A stretch of 64,000 nucleotides of DNA from Cognatundibacterium squillarum (GTDB lineage: Bacteria > Pseudomonadota > Gammaproteobacteria > Burkholderiales > Burkholderiaceae_D): positions 62,001 to 126,000 of the forward strand of contig NZ_BMYU01000004.1 of NCBI RefSeq assembly GCF_014652435.1, read 5' to 3'. The notes beneath the pieces are model-generated. The model was not told the origin of the DNA and did not search any database. It was given only the letters and a program-made list of their open reading frames with translations. Of the stretch, positions 36,330-45,682 are shown piece by piece (position 1 is the first letter of the stretch; each line of letters opens with the position of its first letter). The position numbers and the translations under genes were made by a program.

Positions 36330-37019
36330 TCAGACGATGCTTCGTTGTACCTGAGGCTGATAACGTGTCAGGCTGCTTTCCAGATGCTGCGCCAGTGTTT
36401 CATTGGAATCGACAGTCATACCCAGCGGCTGCAAAAGTCCATCCTGCAAACCATATACCCAGCCGTGTACGGTGACTTCCTGACCACGATCCCAGGCATC
36501 CTGAATGATTGTTGTTTTGCAGACATTCACCACCTGTTCGATCACGTTCAGTTCACATAACTGGTCGCCACGTACACGGTCATCCACAATTTCTCCGAGA
36601 TAGCGCTCGTGCTTCTGATGTACATCCTGCACATGACGCAGCCAGTTATCTGCCAGTCCGACGCGGCGGTTCATCATCGCCGCATGCACACCGGAGCAGC
36701 CGTAATGGCCACAAATAATAATATTGCGTACCTTCAGCACATCGACGGCAAACTGCAGTACGGATAAGGAATTCAGGTCTGAATGCACCACGACATTCGC
36801 AATATTCCGGTGAACAAATAATTCACCGGGTAACATGCCAAGTAATTCATTCGCAGGAACACGGCTGTCGGAACAGCCTATCCATAAGTAATCGGGGGTT
36901 TGCTGGGAAGCCAGCGTTTCAAAAAAATGAGGATCTTTCTGACGGATTGCATCCGCCCAGCGCCGGTTGTTTTCAAATAGTTGTTCCGGCGTAAATTTAT
37001 TGGTTGTCTGTGCAGTCAT
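36330..37019 (-). CDS. can: Beta-class carbonic anhydrase
   Basis: A 229-aa cytoplasmic enzyme interconverting CO2 and bicarbonate. Zinc ligands and the catalytic dyad are all visible: Cys and Asp/Arg in IGCSDSRVP, then His and Cys in ICGHYGCSGV. Length and the C-terminal WVYGLQDGLLQPLG match the Can/CynT2 group. The ATG at 37019 begins the conserved MTAQTTNKFTPEQLF region; the longer frame to 37088 overlaps a terminator and is rejected. It is a single gene bounded by hairpins on both sides. Confidence 0.96.
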   Translation of the reverse strand: MTAQTTNKFTPEQLFENNRRWADAIRQKDPHFFETLASQQTPDYLWIGCSDSRVPANELLGMLPGELFVHRNIANVVVHSDLNSLSVLQFAVDVLKVRNIIICGHYGCSGVHAAMMNRRVGLADNWLRHVQDVHQKHERYLGEIVDDRVRGDQLCELNVIEQVVNVCKTTIIQDAWDRGQEVTVHGWVYGLQDGLLQPLGMTVDSNETLAQHLESSLTRYQPQVQRSIV

Positions 37020-37090
37020 CTTGTCGCCTGTTGATTGAACAGGCGAGATTTTACCCTGCTGCCCGTTGAAAGGCACGGATAAACGCAAAC

Positions 37091-37110
37091 AGCCCGCTCA
37101 CAGGCGGGCT
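37091..37110 (-). terminator. Hairpin terminator after the chalcone-isomerase-like gene
   Basis: A 7-bp stem AGCCCGC / GCGGGCT with a 6-nt loop, 22 bp beyond the stop. The following T-run on the minus strand is weak, so termination may be partial. Confidence 0.55.
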
Positions 37111-37131
37111 TCGGTTTCGATACTGCGCAGA

Positions 37132-37743
37132 TCAGCGGTTATTGCCGCCGCGTTCGTCCTGCTCTGCCAGCATGGCTTTTTTCAAGCCTTTATCGACAGG
37201 ACTGTCACCAAGCCAGATACGCAGAATCGCGTTGTAGAAAGCCAGATCAGGATAAGGCTCACCCATTTTCTTACCGTTCAGCATCACGATCGTTCCCTGA
37301 TTCGGTACCCAGTCAACAATCATGGTGTCGCCTTTTTTCAGTTCCGGCACGGATGCAAATAATTCGCCGAAGCGCAGGAACTGCGATGTCATTTTCAGTT
37401 TTTCAGACTTATCAGTATTTTGCTGAATACCCTGCATGAAACCACGGCCGAAATCTTCATTGCTCAGATCGCGCAACATGGTAATTGCCACACGGCGCGG
37501 CCCCTGCGAAGCCAGAACGTCAGGAACGGTATTCTTTTTCTCTTTCAGATACAACGCAGCAACATAGACTTTAAAAATGGCTTTGTAGCGAATACCGGCA
37601 CCATTGAGTTTCAGTTCATTTCCGGCAACCTGTACGGCATCATCCAGCTTGACACCAGCCACTTCCGTTGCGCCGGCATTCAGCAGGCAACCCAGGCTCA
37701 GGCTGAGCGCAAGCATCCATTGTTTACTGCGTTGTGCAAACAT
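37132..37743 (-). CDS. Chalcone-isomerase-like exported protein
   Basis: A 203-aa protein with a signal peptide (about 1-25, ending AGA). The mature domain matches the bacterial chalcone isomerase-like family: LNGAGIRYKAIFKVYVAALYL, then VAITMLRDL and IVDWVPNQGTIVMLNGK. Plant chalcone isomerase chemistry is not implied; bacterial members are periplasmic proteins of unknown function, some thought to bind fatty acids. It stands alone between carbonic anhydrase and dnaJ. Confidence 0.85.
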   Translation of the reverse strand: MFAQRSKQWMLALSLSLGCLLNAGATEVAGVKLDDAVQVAGNELKLNGAGIRYKAIFKVYVAALYLKEKKNTVPDVLASQGPRRVAITMLRDLSNEDFGRGFMQGIQQNTDKSEKLKMTSQFLRFGELFASVPELKKGDTMIVDWVPNQGTIVMLNGKKMGEPYPDLAFYNAILRIWLGDSPVDKGLKKAMLAEQDERGGNNR

Positions 37744-37899
37744 AATTGTCTCCGTCTCGTTTTATATTATTTACCACACCTTTTGCTGAAATCCATACCA
37801 GCGCGGGCGCTTTAGCATAACCGAAAATGCTGCTCATAAACATTTCCGACAACCGAGCATGTCCTCTAGCTTTTCCGGTAAGGCATTTTCTGCGCAAAT

Positions 37900-37930
37900 A
37901 AAAAACGCAGATCAGCGATCTGCGTTTTTT
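37900..37930 (-). terminator. Terminator after dnaJ (bidirectional)
   Basis: A perfect 14-bp stem AAAAAACGCAGATC / GATCTGCGTTTTTT with a 3-nt loop, 32 bp beyond the dnaJ stop; A- and T-runs make it active in either direction. Confidence 0.88.
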
Positions 37931-37961
37931 ATCGTGTCGTCTTTACAGGCATCAGCGGGAT

Positions 37962-39077
37962 TTATTCAAAAAACTTTTTGACTTTATCCATCCACGAATT
38001 GCTTTGCGGATTGTGCTTTGAACCGCCTTCGACTGTTAGTTGCTCAAACTCACGCAGCAAATCTTTCTGACGCTCAGTCAGTCTTACCGGCGTTTCAATC
38101 ACAACGTGACAGAACAAATCCCCGGCGTAGCCAGAACGCACACCTTTCACGCCCTTGCCGCGCAAACGGAACGTCTTACCGGATTGCGTACCTTCCGGAA
38201 TGGTGAACGATGCCTTGCCACTGAGTGTCGGCACTTCGACATCACCACCAAGTGCAGCCGTCGCAAACGACACCGGAATTTCACAGTGCAGATCATCGCC
38301 TTCGCGCTGGAACACCGGATGCTGCTTGATGTGAATTTCCACATACAGATCACCCGGAGGCCCACCATTTACACCCGGCTCACCGTTGCCGGAGGAGCGA
38401 ATCCGCATACCGTCATCAATACCGGCAGGCACTTTGACTTCCAGTGTTTTCTTACGTTTAATGCGACCGACACCCGAGCAGCTTGTGCAAGGCTCAGGGA
38501 TAATTTTGCCAGTGCCATGACATTTCGGGCAGGTTTGCTGAATCGCAAAGAAGCCCTGCTGAACACGCACCTGACCGTGACCACCGCAAGTGGTACAGGT
38601 GACCGGAGATGTGCCCGGTTTTGCACCGGAACCGTGACAGGTATCGCACTCATCCCAGCTAGGCACCTGAATCGTGGTTTCATAGCCGTTAGCAGCCTGT
38701 TCCAGTGTGATTTCGAGGTTGTAGCGTAAATCTGCACCACGATACACCTGAGGACCGCCGCCGCGACGACCGCCACCGAAAATATCACCGAAAATATCAC
38801 CGAATGCATCCGCAAAACCGCCCGCACCGGCACCGCCGCCACCCATGTTCGGATCCACGCCGGCATGACCGTAACGGTCATACGCCTCGCGCTTTTGCGG
38901 ATCTGAAAGCATTTCGTAGGCTTCTTTGACTTCTTTAAACTTTTCTTCCGCCGCCTTATTATCCGGATTACGGTCCGGATGGTATTTCATGGCGAGCTTA
39001 CGGTAAGCTTTTTTGATTTCGTCGTCGGAGGCATTTTTGCCCAGTCCGAGCACTTCGTAAAAATCACGCTTTGCCAT
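37962..39077 (-). CDS. dnaJ: Chaperone protein DnaJ
   Basis: A 371-aa Hsp40 co-chaperone that delivers substrates to DnaK and stimulates its ATPase. J-domain with HPD ([10 protein letters not shown], about 33-42), a Gly/Phe-rich linker (about 75-110), four zinc-finger motifs ([32 protein letters not shown]), and the two C-terminal substrate-binding domains. All parts are present. It lies 148 bp after dnaK, with strong hairpins between them, and is probably expressed from the dnaK or grpE promoters. Confidence 0.98.
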   Translation of the reverse strand: MAKRDFYEVLGLGKNASDDEIKKAYRKLAMKYHPDRNPDNKAAEEKFKEVKEAYEMLSDPQKREAYDRYGHAGVDPNMGGGGAGAGGFADAFGDIFGDIFGGGRRGGGPQVYRGADLRYNLEITLEQAANGYETTIQVPSWDECDTCHGSGAKPGTSPVTCTTCGGHGQVRVQQGFFAIQQTCPKCHGTGKIIPEPCTSCSGVGRIKRKKTLEVKVPAGIDDGMRIRSSGNGEPGVNGGPPGDLYVEIHIKQHPVFQREGDDLHCEIPVSFATAALGGDVEVPTLSGKASFTIPEGTQSGKTFRLRGKGVKGVRSGYAGDLFCHVVIETPVRLTERQKDLLREFEQLTVEGGSKHNPQSNSWMDKVKKFFE

Positions 39078-39152
39078 GTCAATTAACCTTGTGATCGCTG
39101 CTGTCCTGACACTGCGGAAAACAGCCTGTTCCTGAATTGCGTTTACAACTGA

Positions 39153-39192
39153 GGCGCAGAGTACACAGAACTGGGTTCTGCGACCTCTGCGC
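39153..39192 (-). ncRNA. Intercistronic hairpin between dnaK and dnaJ
   Basis: A long interrupted stem: GGCGCAGAG pairs with CTCTGCGCC and an inner CAGAAC pairs with GTTCTG. There is no T-run, so it is more likely an RNA stability or processing element than a terminator. Called as an RNA structure, not an independent RNA gene. Confidence 0.45.
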
Positions 39193-39203
39193 CCCGGCAG
39201 ATA

Positions 39204-39224
39204 CGTTAAGACTGAGACTTAACG
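39204..39224 (-). other. Small stem-loop at the dnaK stop codon
   Basis: CGTTAAG (39204-39210) and CTTAACG (39218-39224) form a perfect 7-bp stem with a 7-nt loop immediately after the dnaK stop. It may protect the dnaK message from 3' decay. Confidence 0.4.
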
Positions 39225-39225
39225 A

Positions 39226-41157
39226 TTATTTGTTGTCTTTGACTTCTTTGAATTCAGCGTCAACAACATCATCGTCTTTTGCTTTAGCATCTGCACCGGC
39301 TGCGCCGCCCGCTGCTGCAGCTTGTTCCTGTGCCTGCATATCGGCATACATTTTTTCACCGAGTTTTTGCGCCGCAGTCGACAACTCACCGATCTTCGTA
39401 TCGATCTCTGCTTTTTCGCCGTTTTTCAGAACATCTTCCAGCGCTTTGATTGCTGCTTCGATTTTCTCTTTTTCTCCGGCTTCCAGCTTGTCACCGTGCT
39501 CACCCAGTGCTTTGCGTGTGGAGTGAACCAGTGCGTCACCCTGATTGCGGGATTCGGCCAGTTCTTTCACTTTCTTGTCTTCTTCTGCATTCAGTTCTGC
39601 ATCTTTTACCATGCGCTGGATTTCGTCTTCAGACAAGCCAGAGTTTGCTTTGATCGTGATCTTGTTTTCTTTACCGGTCGCTTTGTCTTTTGCACCAACA
39701 TGCAGAATACCGTTTGCGTCGATATCGAAAGTTACTTCGATCTGTGGTGTACCGCGCTGTGCTGGCGGGATGCCTTCCAGATTAAACTCGCCCAGACCTT
39801 TGTTGCGTGCAGCGATTTCACGTTCACCCTGGAACACTTTGATCGTTACTGCAGGCTGGTTGTCTTCTGCAGTCGAGAATACCTGACTGAACTTGGTCGG
39901 GATCGTGGTGTTTTTCTGGATCATTTTGGTCATCACGCCGCCCAGGGTTTCGATACCCAGAGACAACGGTGTCACGTCCAGCAGCAATACGTCTTTACGA
40001 TCACCGGACAGAACAGAACCCTGGATCGCCGCACCTACGGCAACTGCCTCATCCGGATTCACGTCTTTACGCGGATCACGGCCGAAGAATTCTTTTACCG
40101 CATCCTGCACTTTTGGCATACGGGTCATACCACCAACCAGAATCACGTCATCGATATCAGACGTTTTGATGCCGGCATCTTTGATCGCCAGACGGCATGG
40201 TTCAATGGTTTTCTGAATCAGCTCTTCAACCAGCGCTTCCAGTTTTGCGCGGGTGATTTTCATGTTCAGGTGAGTCGGCACGCCGTTTGCCATTGCAATG
40301 TATGGCTCGTTGATTTCTGTCTGCTGTGAGCTAGACAGTTCAATTTTCGCACGCTCAGCAGATGCCTTAATACGTTGCAGTGCAATCGGGTCTTTGGACA
40401 GATCCAGACCATTCGCTTTTTTGAATTCGTCAATGATGTAATCGATCATGCGCTGGTCGAAATCTTCACCACCGAGGAAAGTATCGCCGTTGGTAGACAG
40501 TACTTCGAACTGCATTTCGCCGTCAACGTCAGCGATTTCAATGATGGATACGTCAAATGTACCGCCACCGAGGTCATACACCGCAATCTTGCGATCGCCT
40601 TTTTCTTTTTTATCCAGACCAAACGCCAGTGCAGCTGCTGTTGGTTCATTGATAATACGTTTTACTTCCAGACCAGCGATACGACCGGCATCTTTGGTTG
40701 CCTGGCGTTGTGCATCGTTGAAGTATGCAGGCACGGTAATGACTGCTTCAGTGACTTCTTCACCGAGGTAGTCTTCGGCAGTTTTCTTCATCTTGCGCAG
40801 AACTTCTGCGGAAATTTGCGGTGGTGCCAGTTTTTTATCACGTACTGCTACCCATGCATCACCGTTGTCTGCTTTGCTGATTGAGTAAGGCATCAGACCA
40901 ATGTCTTTTTGCACTTCTTTTTCTTCAAATTTACGGCCAATCAGACGTTTTACAGCAAACAATGTGTTTTTCGGGTTAGTTACTGCCTGACGTTTTGCAG
41001 ATGCACCAACCAGAATTTCGCCATCTTCCTGATAAGCAATAATCGATGGTGTTGTACGCGCACCTTCTGCATTTTCGATCACTTTTGGCTGGCCTCCTTC
41101 CATCACTGCTACGCAGGAGTTAGTCGTACCTAAGTCAATACCAATAATTTTTCCCAT
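39226..41157 (-). CDS. dnaK: Chaperone protein DnaK (Hsp70)
   Basis: A 643-aa Hsp70. The ATPase domain starts [12 protein letters not shown] and includes [14 protein letters not shown] and [14 protein letters not shown]; the substrate domain follows [18 protein letters not shown], with the helical lid and the disordered Gly/Ala tail ending in the [11 protein letters not shown] motif. Full length. GAGGG precedes the ATG. It works with GrpE and DnaJ encoded on either side, and an additional heat-shock-type promoter lies upstream. Confidence 0.99.
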   Translation of the reverse strand: MGKIIGIDLGTTNSCVAVMEGGQPKVIENAEGARTTPSIIAYQEDGEILVGASAKRQAVTNPKNTLFAVKRLIGRKFEEKEVQKDIGLMPYSISKADNGDAWVAVRDKKLAPPQISAEVLRKMKKTAEDYLGEEVTEAVITVPAYFNDAQRQATKDAGRIAGLEVKRIINEPTAAALAFGLDKKEKGDRKIAVYDLGGGTFDVSIIEIADVDGEMQFEVLSTNGDTFLGGEDFDQRMIDYIIDEFKKANGLDLSKDPIALQRIKASAERAKIELSSSQQTEINEPYIAMANGVPTHLNMKITRAKLEALVEELIQKTIEPCRLAIKDAGIKTSDIDDVILVGGMTRMPKVQDAVKEFFGRDPRKDVNPDEAVAVGAAIQGSVLSGDRKDVLLLDVTPLSLGIETLGGVMTKMIQKNTTIPTKFSQVFSTAEDNQPAVTIKVFQGEREIAARNKGLGEFNLEGIPPAQRGTPQIEVTFDIDANGILHVGAKDKATGKENKITIKANSGLSEDEIQRMVKDAELNAEEDKKVKELAESRNQGDALVHSTRKALGEHGDKLEAGEKEKIEAAIKALEDVLKNGEKAEIDTKIGELSTAAQKLGEKMYADMQAQEQAAAAGGAAGADAKAKDDDVVDAEFKEVKDNK

Positions 41158-41240
41158 GATTTTCCCTCGGAAATGTCTGTTTTTTCGTTAATTTCGTGAA
41201 TTCCTGATCATTTTCACTGATTCAGGCACTGTCTGATCCC

Positions 41241-41269
41241 GATATAAGGTAAAAAAAACGCTTTTCAAG
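41241..41269 (-). promoter_or_regulatory. Candidate sigma-32 (heat-shock) promoter upstream of dnaK
   Basis: On the minus strand CTTGAAA (41269-41263) is a perfect sigma-32 -35 element, followed after 14 bp by CTTATATC (41248-41241), a partial match to CCCCATAT. It is about 84 bp upstream of the dnaK ATG. Confidence 0.6.
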
Positions 41270-41294
41270 CACTTTTTTTAGCTTTTTTCAGGGT

Positions 41295-41882
41295 TTATTT
41301 ACCCTGAGCGACTGTTACCAGCGCAGGACGCAGCAAACGGTCTGCAATCATGTAGCCTTTTTGCAAGACATTGACTACGGTATTGGCTTCCTGATCAGCA
41401 GGCACCATTGAGATTGCCTGATGCTTGTTAGGATCCAGTTTCTCGCCCTGAACAGGATTGACTTCTGCCAGACGATTTTTTTCAAATGCGGCATTCAGTT
41501 GCTTGAGCGTAATTTCTACGCCTTCCTTCAGAGATTCAACAGTCGGCACTTCGACTTTCAGCGCCATTTCGAGGCTGTCCTTCACAGGCACCATCGCTTC
41601 TGCAAAACTCTCCACCGCAAATTTATGCGCCTTTGAAATATCTTCCTGAGCGCGGCGACGGATGTTTTCACCTTCAGCCTTGGCACGAACAAATGCATCG
41701 TGCATCTCGGCCAGCTTTGCTTCCAGCTCCGCGATTTTTTGCTCGGATGCATCTTCCTGCGTTTCTGCAGCAGCCTGCACGGAATCCGGTGTCAGATCTT
41801 CGGTCACCATTTCAGCCGGCTCAACCGGAGCATCTGTTGCCGGCACGTCTTGTTGAGCCTGTTTGTTTTCCTGCTCTTGCAT
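41295..41882 (-). CDS. grpE: Nucleotide exchange factor GrpE
   Basis: A 195-aa protein that releases ADP from DnaK. An acidic, Gln-rich N-terminal tail (1-45) precedes a long coiled coil (about 47-100) containing [16 protein letters not shown], and then the beta-wing domain with [19 protein letters not shown] and [24 protein letters not shown] ribosome-binding GGAG is upstream. First gene of grpE-dnaK-dnaJ. Confidence 0.97.
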   Translation of the reverse strand: MQEQENKQAQQDVPATDAPVEPAEMVTEDLTPDSVQAAAETQEDASEQKIAELEAKLAEMHDAFVRAKAEGENIRRRAQEDISKAHKFAVESFAEAMVPVKDSLEMALKVEVPTVESLKEGVEITLKQLNAAFEKNRLAEVNPVQGEKLDPNKHQAISMVPADQEANTVVNVLQKGYMIADRLLRPALVTVAQGK

Positions 41883-41915
41883 ATTTTTCTCCAGTCAAAA
41901 ACACATTACCCAACC

Positions 41916-41943
41916 ATATAGTGATGTCTTTCCGGTTTTCAAG
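41916..41943 (-). promoter_or_regulatory. Sigma-32 (heat-shock) promoter of grpE
   Basis: On the minus strand CTTGAAA (41943-41937), a perfect -35, and CACTATAT (41923-41916), close to CCCCATAT, are separated by 13 bp. The expected transcript start is about 27 bp before the grpE ATG. Confidence 0.65.
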
Positions 41944-42053
41944 AAGGCTGCAGAAACATTTTGCGACTTTTTTACACAGAGCGATAACACACGCACTGGC
42001 TTAAAAGACTATGCTGAATCCTGCACAGCCTTACTTGCCCCCCGGAGACGATC

Positions 42054-42137
42054 ATGCGTCTGACAGTCATTACACTGGCACTGTTGATGTACACAGCGCT
42101 GACAGCGATTCTTATTTGCTGGGCGAAAATCACCTGA
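42054..42137 (+). CDS. Possible 27-aa single-helix membrane peptide
   Basis: A short ORF beginning MRLTVITLALLMYTALTAIL and ending CWAKIT, almost entirely one hydrophobic helix. CGGAG sits 7 bp before the ATG. It lies between divergent grpE and rfbB with no other gene nearby. I know no family for it; it could be a genuine small membrane protein or a chance ORF with a good ribosome-binding site. Confidence 0.4.
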   Translation: MRLTVITLALLMYTALTAILICWAKIT

Positions 42138-42234
42138 AACCGAATGACAGCGAGTCATCAGATCGTCGAAATCATGCAAAACTCTTGTAAAATGAAGGGT
42201 TTATTATTCTTCTCCCACGCATCTGGAGTAGTGC

Positions 42235-43293
42235 ATGATTTTCGTAACAGGCGGCGCAGGCTTCATCGGAGCCAATTTTGTACTAAACTGGCTGGCTCAA
42301 TCTGACGAGTCCGTCCTCAATTTCGACAAACTGACATATGCAGGCAATCTCAACACCCTGAAATCCCTGCAAAACGATCCCCGGCACCTGTTCGTGCAGG
42401 GGGATATCTGCGATACAGCACTGCTCGACAGCCTGTTTGCCAAACATCAGCCACGAGCGATTGTGCACTTTGCAGCCGAAAGCCACGTTGACCGTTCCAT
42501 TCACGGCCCTGCAGCATTCATTGAAACCAACGTCAATGGCACTTTCAGCCTGCTGGAAGCGGCGCGTAAGTACTGGAGTGGACTGAGCGACGACGCGAAA
42601 ACCGGTTTCCGCTTTCTTCACGTTTCCACAGATGAAGTCTACGGCACACTGGAAGCGGATGACCCGCCATTCAGCGAAACCACCGCTTACGCACCGAACA
42701 GTCCCTACTCAGCCTCCAAAGCGGCTTCTGATCATCTGGTGCGCGCTTATCACCATACCTATGGTCTGCCGGTGTTAACCACCAACTGTTCGAACAACTA
42801 CGGACCTTATCACTTCCCGGAAAAACTGATTCCGCTGGTCATTACCAGTGCGCGTGCCGGGAAAGACTTGCCTGTGTATGGCGATGGCTTACAGGTACGT
42901 GACTGGCTGTTTGTGACAGACCACTGCGCAGCGATCCGCCGTGTTCTGGAAGCAGGTAAGCCGGGTGAAACCTACAACGTCGGCGGCTGGAACGAACAGA
43001 CCAACATCAGCGTTGTTCATACGATCTGTGACCTGCTGGACGAACTGGCACCGAAAGCCAGTGGTAGCTACCGCGACCAGATCCGCCACGTCAAAGACCG
43101 TCCCGGTCATGACCGCCGGTATGCAATCGACGCGCGCAAAATTGAACGCGAACTTGGCTGGAAACCGGCAGAAACCTTCCAGACCGGCTTACGCAAAACC
43201 GTGGAATGGTATCTGAACAATAATGAATGGGTTGCCCAGGTGCAATCCGGCGAATACCAGAACTGGATCAATTTACAGTATCAGCAAGGATAA
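42235..43293 (+). CDS. rfbB: dTDP-glucose 4,6-dehydratase
   Basis: A 352-aa extended SDR that makes dTDP-4-keto-6-deoxyglucose, second step to dTDP-L-rhamnose. NAD motif [10 protein letters not shown] (5-14), the catalytic region HVSTDEVYG with Thr/Asp/Glu, and [12 protein letters not shown] with the Tyr and Lys. Start of the rfbBACD operon; rfbA follows after 2 bp. CTGGAG precedes the ATG at 42235. Confidence 0.97.
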   Translation: MIFVTGGAGFIGANFVLNWLAQSDESVLNFDKLTYAGNLNTLKSLQNDPRHLFVQGDICDTALLDSLFAKHQPRAIVHFAAESHVDRSIHGPAAFIETNVNGTFSLLEAARKYWSGLSDDAKTGFRFLHVSTDEVYGTLEADDPPFSETTAYAPNSPYSASKAASDHLVRAYHHTYGLPVLTTNCSNNYGPYHFPEKLIPLVITSARAGKDLPVYGDGLQVRDWLFVTDHCAAIRRVLEAGKPGETYNVGGWNEQTNISVVHTICDLLDELAPKASGSYRDQIRHVKDRPGHDRRYAIDARKIERELGWKPAETFQTGLRKTVEWYLNNNEWVAQVQSGEYQNWINLQYQQG

Positions 43294-43295
43294 GC

Positions 43296-44189
43296 ATGAC
43301 GCAGGCAATCAACCGTAAAGGTATTATTCTGGCGGGTGGCTCAGGTACCCGCTTATATCCGGTAACACAGGCTGTTTCGAAGCAACTGCTGCCGGTGTAC
43401 GACAAACCTATGATTTATTACCCGCTGACCACGCTGATGCTGGCTGGCATTCGGGAAATTCTGATTATTTCCACGCCACAGGACACACCGCGTTTCCGTG
43501 AACTGCTGGGTGATGGTTCGCAGTGGGGTATTCGCCTGGAATATGCCGTGCAACCGTCTCCGGATGGTCTGGCACAGGCCTTCATTATTGGCCGTGAATT
43601 TGTCGGCAATGATCCTTCTGCGCTGATTCTCGGTGACAACATTTACTACGGCCACGATCTCGTATCTTCTCTGGAAGCAGCAAACCAGCGCACCAGCGGT
43701 GCGACTGTTTTTGCGTACCATGTACACGATCCTGAGCGTTACGGTGTGGTTGAATTCAATGCAGACCGTCAGGCTGTCAGTATTGAAGAGAAGCCGCAGC
43801 AACCTAAATCCAATTATGCGGTAACGGGTTTGTATTTCTACGATCAGCAGGTATGCGATATTGCTGCATCCATCAAACCGTCCGCGCGTGGCGAACTGGA
43901 AATCACGGATGTCAATAATGTCTACCTGAAGCAGGGCGAACTGAAAGTTGAACTGATGGGGCGCGGCATGGCATGGCTGGACACGGGCACGCACGAATCG
44001 TTACTGGAAGCAGGTCAGTTTGTGGCAACCGTAGAAAAGCGTCAGGGTCTGAAAATTGCCTGCCCGGAAGAAATTGCATTCCGTCGTGGTTATATCAGTG
44101 CTGAGCAGGTTGAAGAACTGGCGCAGCCGCTGAAGAAGAATGAGTATGGCACGTATTTGCTGAAATTGCTGGAAAGACAGGCTTACTAA
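43296..44189 (+). CDS. rfbA: Glucose-1-phosphate thymidylyltransferase
   Basis: A 297-aa nucleotidyltransferase making dTDP-glucose from glucose-1-phosphate and dTTP, first step in rhamnose synthesis. Signature [16 protein letters not shown], product-binding GDNIYYGHD, and [20 protein letters not shown]. The ATG at 43296 (MTQAINRKG) is chosen because longer versions overlap rfbB. rfbC follows after one base. Confidence 0.97.
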   Translation: MTQAINRKGIILAGGSGTRLYPVTQAVSKQLLPVYDKPMIYYPLTTLMLAGIREILIISTPQDTPRFRELLGDGSQWGIRLEYAVQPSPDGLAQAFIIGREFVGNDPSALILGDNIYYGHDLVSSLEAANQRTSGATVFAYHVHDPERYGVVEFNADRQAVSIEEKPQQPKSNYAVTGLYFYDQQVCDIAASIKPSARGELEITDVNNVYLKQGELKVELMGRGMAWLDTGTHESLLEAGQFVATVEKRQGLKIACPEEIAFRRGYISAEQVEELAQPLKKNEYGTYLLKLLERQAY

Positions 44190-44190
44190 T

Positions 44191-44736
44191 ATGAAAATTA
44201 CTCCGACAAGCTTGCCGGAAGTACTGGTAATTGAACCGCAGGTTTTCGGCGATAGCCGCGGTTTCTTTTATGAAAGTTTTAATGCGCGTAAATTCGCAGA
44301 ATTAACCGGTGTTCAGGCTGAATTTGTTCAGGACAATCACTCGAAATCCGGAAAGAACATCCTGCGTGGTCTGCACTATCAGATTCAGCAGGCACAGGGC
44401 AAACTCGTTCGCGTGGTTTCTGGTGAAGTATTCGACGTTGCCGTCGACATCCGAAAAAGCTCCCCGAACTTTGGTAAATGGGTTGGTGTCAACTTATCCG
44501 CGGAAAACAGCCGTCAACTGTGGATTCCGCCCGGTTTCGCGCACGGCTTCGTCGTCCTGAGCGAACAGGCGGAGTTCTTGTATAAAACGACTGACTACTG
44601 GGCGCCGGAATATGAGCGCTGCCTTGCATGGAATGCCCCGGAAATTGGCATAGACTGGCCGATCAGCGAAACGCCATTACTGTCTGCGAAAGACCAACTC
44701 GGTAAAAGCTTGTCTGAAGCAGAGGTCTTCGCATGA
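44191..44736 (+). CDS. rfbC: dTDP-4-dehydrorhamnose 3,5-epimerase
   Basis: A 181-aa cupin-fold epimerase for the third step. Conserved segments FVQDNHSKSGKNILRGLHYQ (with the catalytic His), GKLVRVVSGEVFDVAVDIRK and FAHGFVVLSEQAEFLYKTTDYW. The stop overlaps rfbD by 4 bp. Confidence 0.97.
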   Translation: MKITPTSLPEVLVIEPQVFGDSRGFFYESFNARKFAELTGVQAEFVQDNHSKSGKNILRGLHYQIQQAQGKLVRVVSGEVFDVAVDIRKSSPNFGKWVGVNLSAENSRQLWIPPGFAHGFVVLSEQAEFLYKTTDYWAPEYERCLAWNAPEIGIDWPISETPLLSAKDQLGKSLSEAEVFA

Positions 44737-45653
44737 AAATTCTGATCACCGGTGTCAGTGGTCAACTGGGCCGCTGCCTTGTAGAACGTCTCGGTAATGA
44801 GCATCAGATTATTGCGGCAGACCGGACCGTACTGGATCTCAGCAATCCGGAGACCGTCGTTGCGACAGTCAGAGAAATTGCGCCGGATCTGATCATCAAT
44901 CCGGCAGCGTATACAGCAGTGGACAAAGCCGAATCTGAACCGGAACTGGCAGCGGCAGTAAACACATATGCGGTTGCCGCGCTCGCCGAAGCTGCAAAGA
45001 CTCTCCGCATCCCGCTCATACACTACTCAACCGACTACGTGTATGCAGGCAACAAAAAAGATGCGGATGGCAAACTCGCCCCATATACAGAATCCGACCC
45101 GGTTGCACCACTCAATGTGTACGGTCAAACCAAGGCAGGTGGTGAGCAGGCAATCCGTGAAAGTGGCTGCCGCCACCTGATCTTCCGTACCAGCTGGGTA
45201 TATTCACCTTACGGTAAAAACTTTTTACTGACGATGCTGAAACTGGCGGCCGAGCGCGAACAGCTGAACATTGTTAATGATCAGTTTGGTGCACCGACGT
45301 CGGCCATCACGGTTGCAGATATTACGGCTCAGATTATTGCTCAGATAAATTCTGCCAAAGAAGCGAGCAGCGCGGAGAACTGGTGGACAGCACATCTGGG
45401 GACATACCACCTGGTGAATGCCGGGGTTACAAACTGGTGCGACTTTACGCGTGCGATTGTGCAGGAAGCCCGACTTGCAGGTCTGCTGACAACGGGACCG
45501 GAGATCAAGGGAATTCCTGCGATAAGTTACCCGACACCGGCAAAACGCCCGGAGAATTCCATGCTGGATCTGAGCAAGCTGAAACGGGTATTTGGTGTTT
45601 CAGTCCCGGAATGGCAGGATTCTCTGAACGAGTGTCTGCGTCGATTGCATTGA
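44733..45653 (+). CDS. rfbD: dTDP-4-dehydrorhamnose reductase
   Basis: A 306-aa SDR that completes dTDP-L-rhamnose synthesis. NAD(P)H motif ITGVSGQLGRCL, NPAAYTAVDKAE, the STDYVYAG segment and catalytic YGQTKAGGEQAI. It overlaps rfbC in an ATGA junction. Together the four enzymes supply the rhamnose donor used by the rhamnosyltransferase-like GT2 enzymes nearby. Confidence 0.96.
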   Translation: MKILITGVSGQLGRCLVERLGNEHQIIAADRTVLDLSNPETVVATVREIAPDLIINPAAYTAVDKAESEPELAAAVNTYAVAALAEAAKTLRIPLIHYSTDYVYAGNKKDADGKLAPYTESDPVAPLNVYGQTKAGGEQAIRESGCRHLIFRTSWVYSPYGKNFLLTMLKLAAEREQLNIVNDQFGAPTSAITVADITAQIIAQINSAKEASSAENWWTAHLGTYHLVNAGVTNWCDFTRAIVQEARLAGLLTTGPEIKGIPAISYPTPAKRPENSMLDLSKLKRVFGVSVPEWQDSLNECLRRLH

Positions 45654-45682
45654 ACCCCGCACCTGAGTGCTTCAGTTAATAC

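Noticed and set aside
39322-40329. A 335-codon plus-strand frame opposite dnaK
   Set aside because: Shadow of dnaK; the composition is Phe/Cys-rich and it has no plausible start context. Long antisense frames opposite dnaK are a known artefact of its codon usage.
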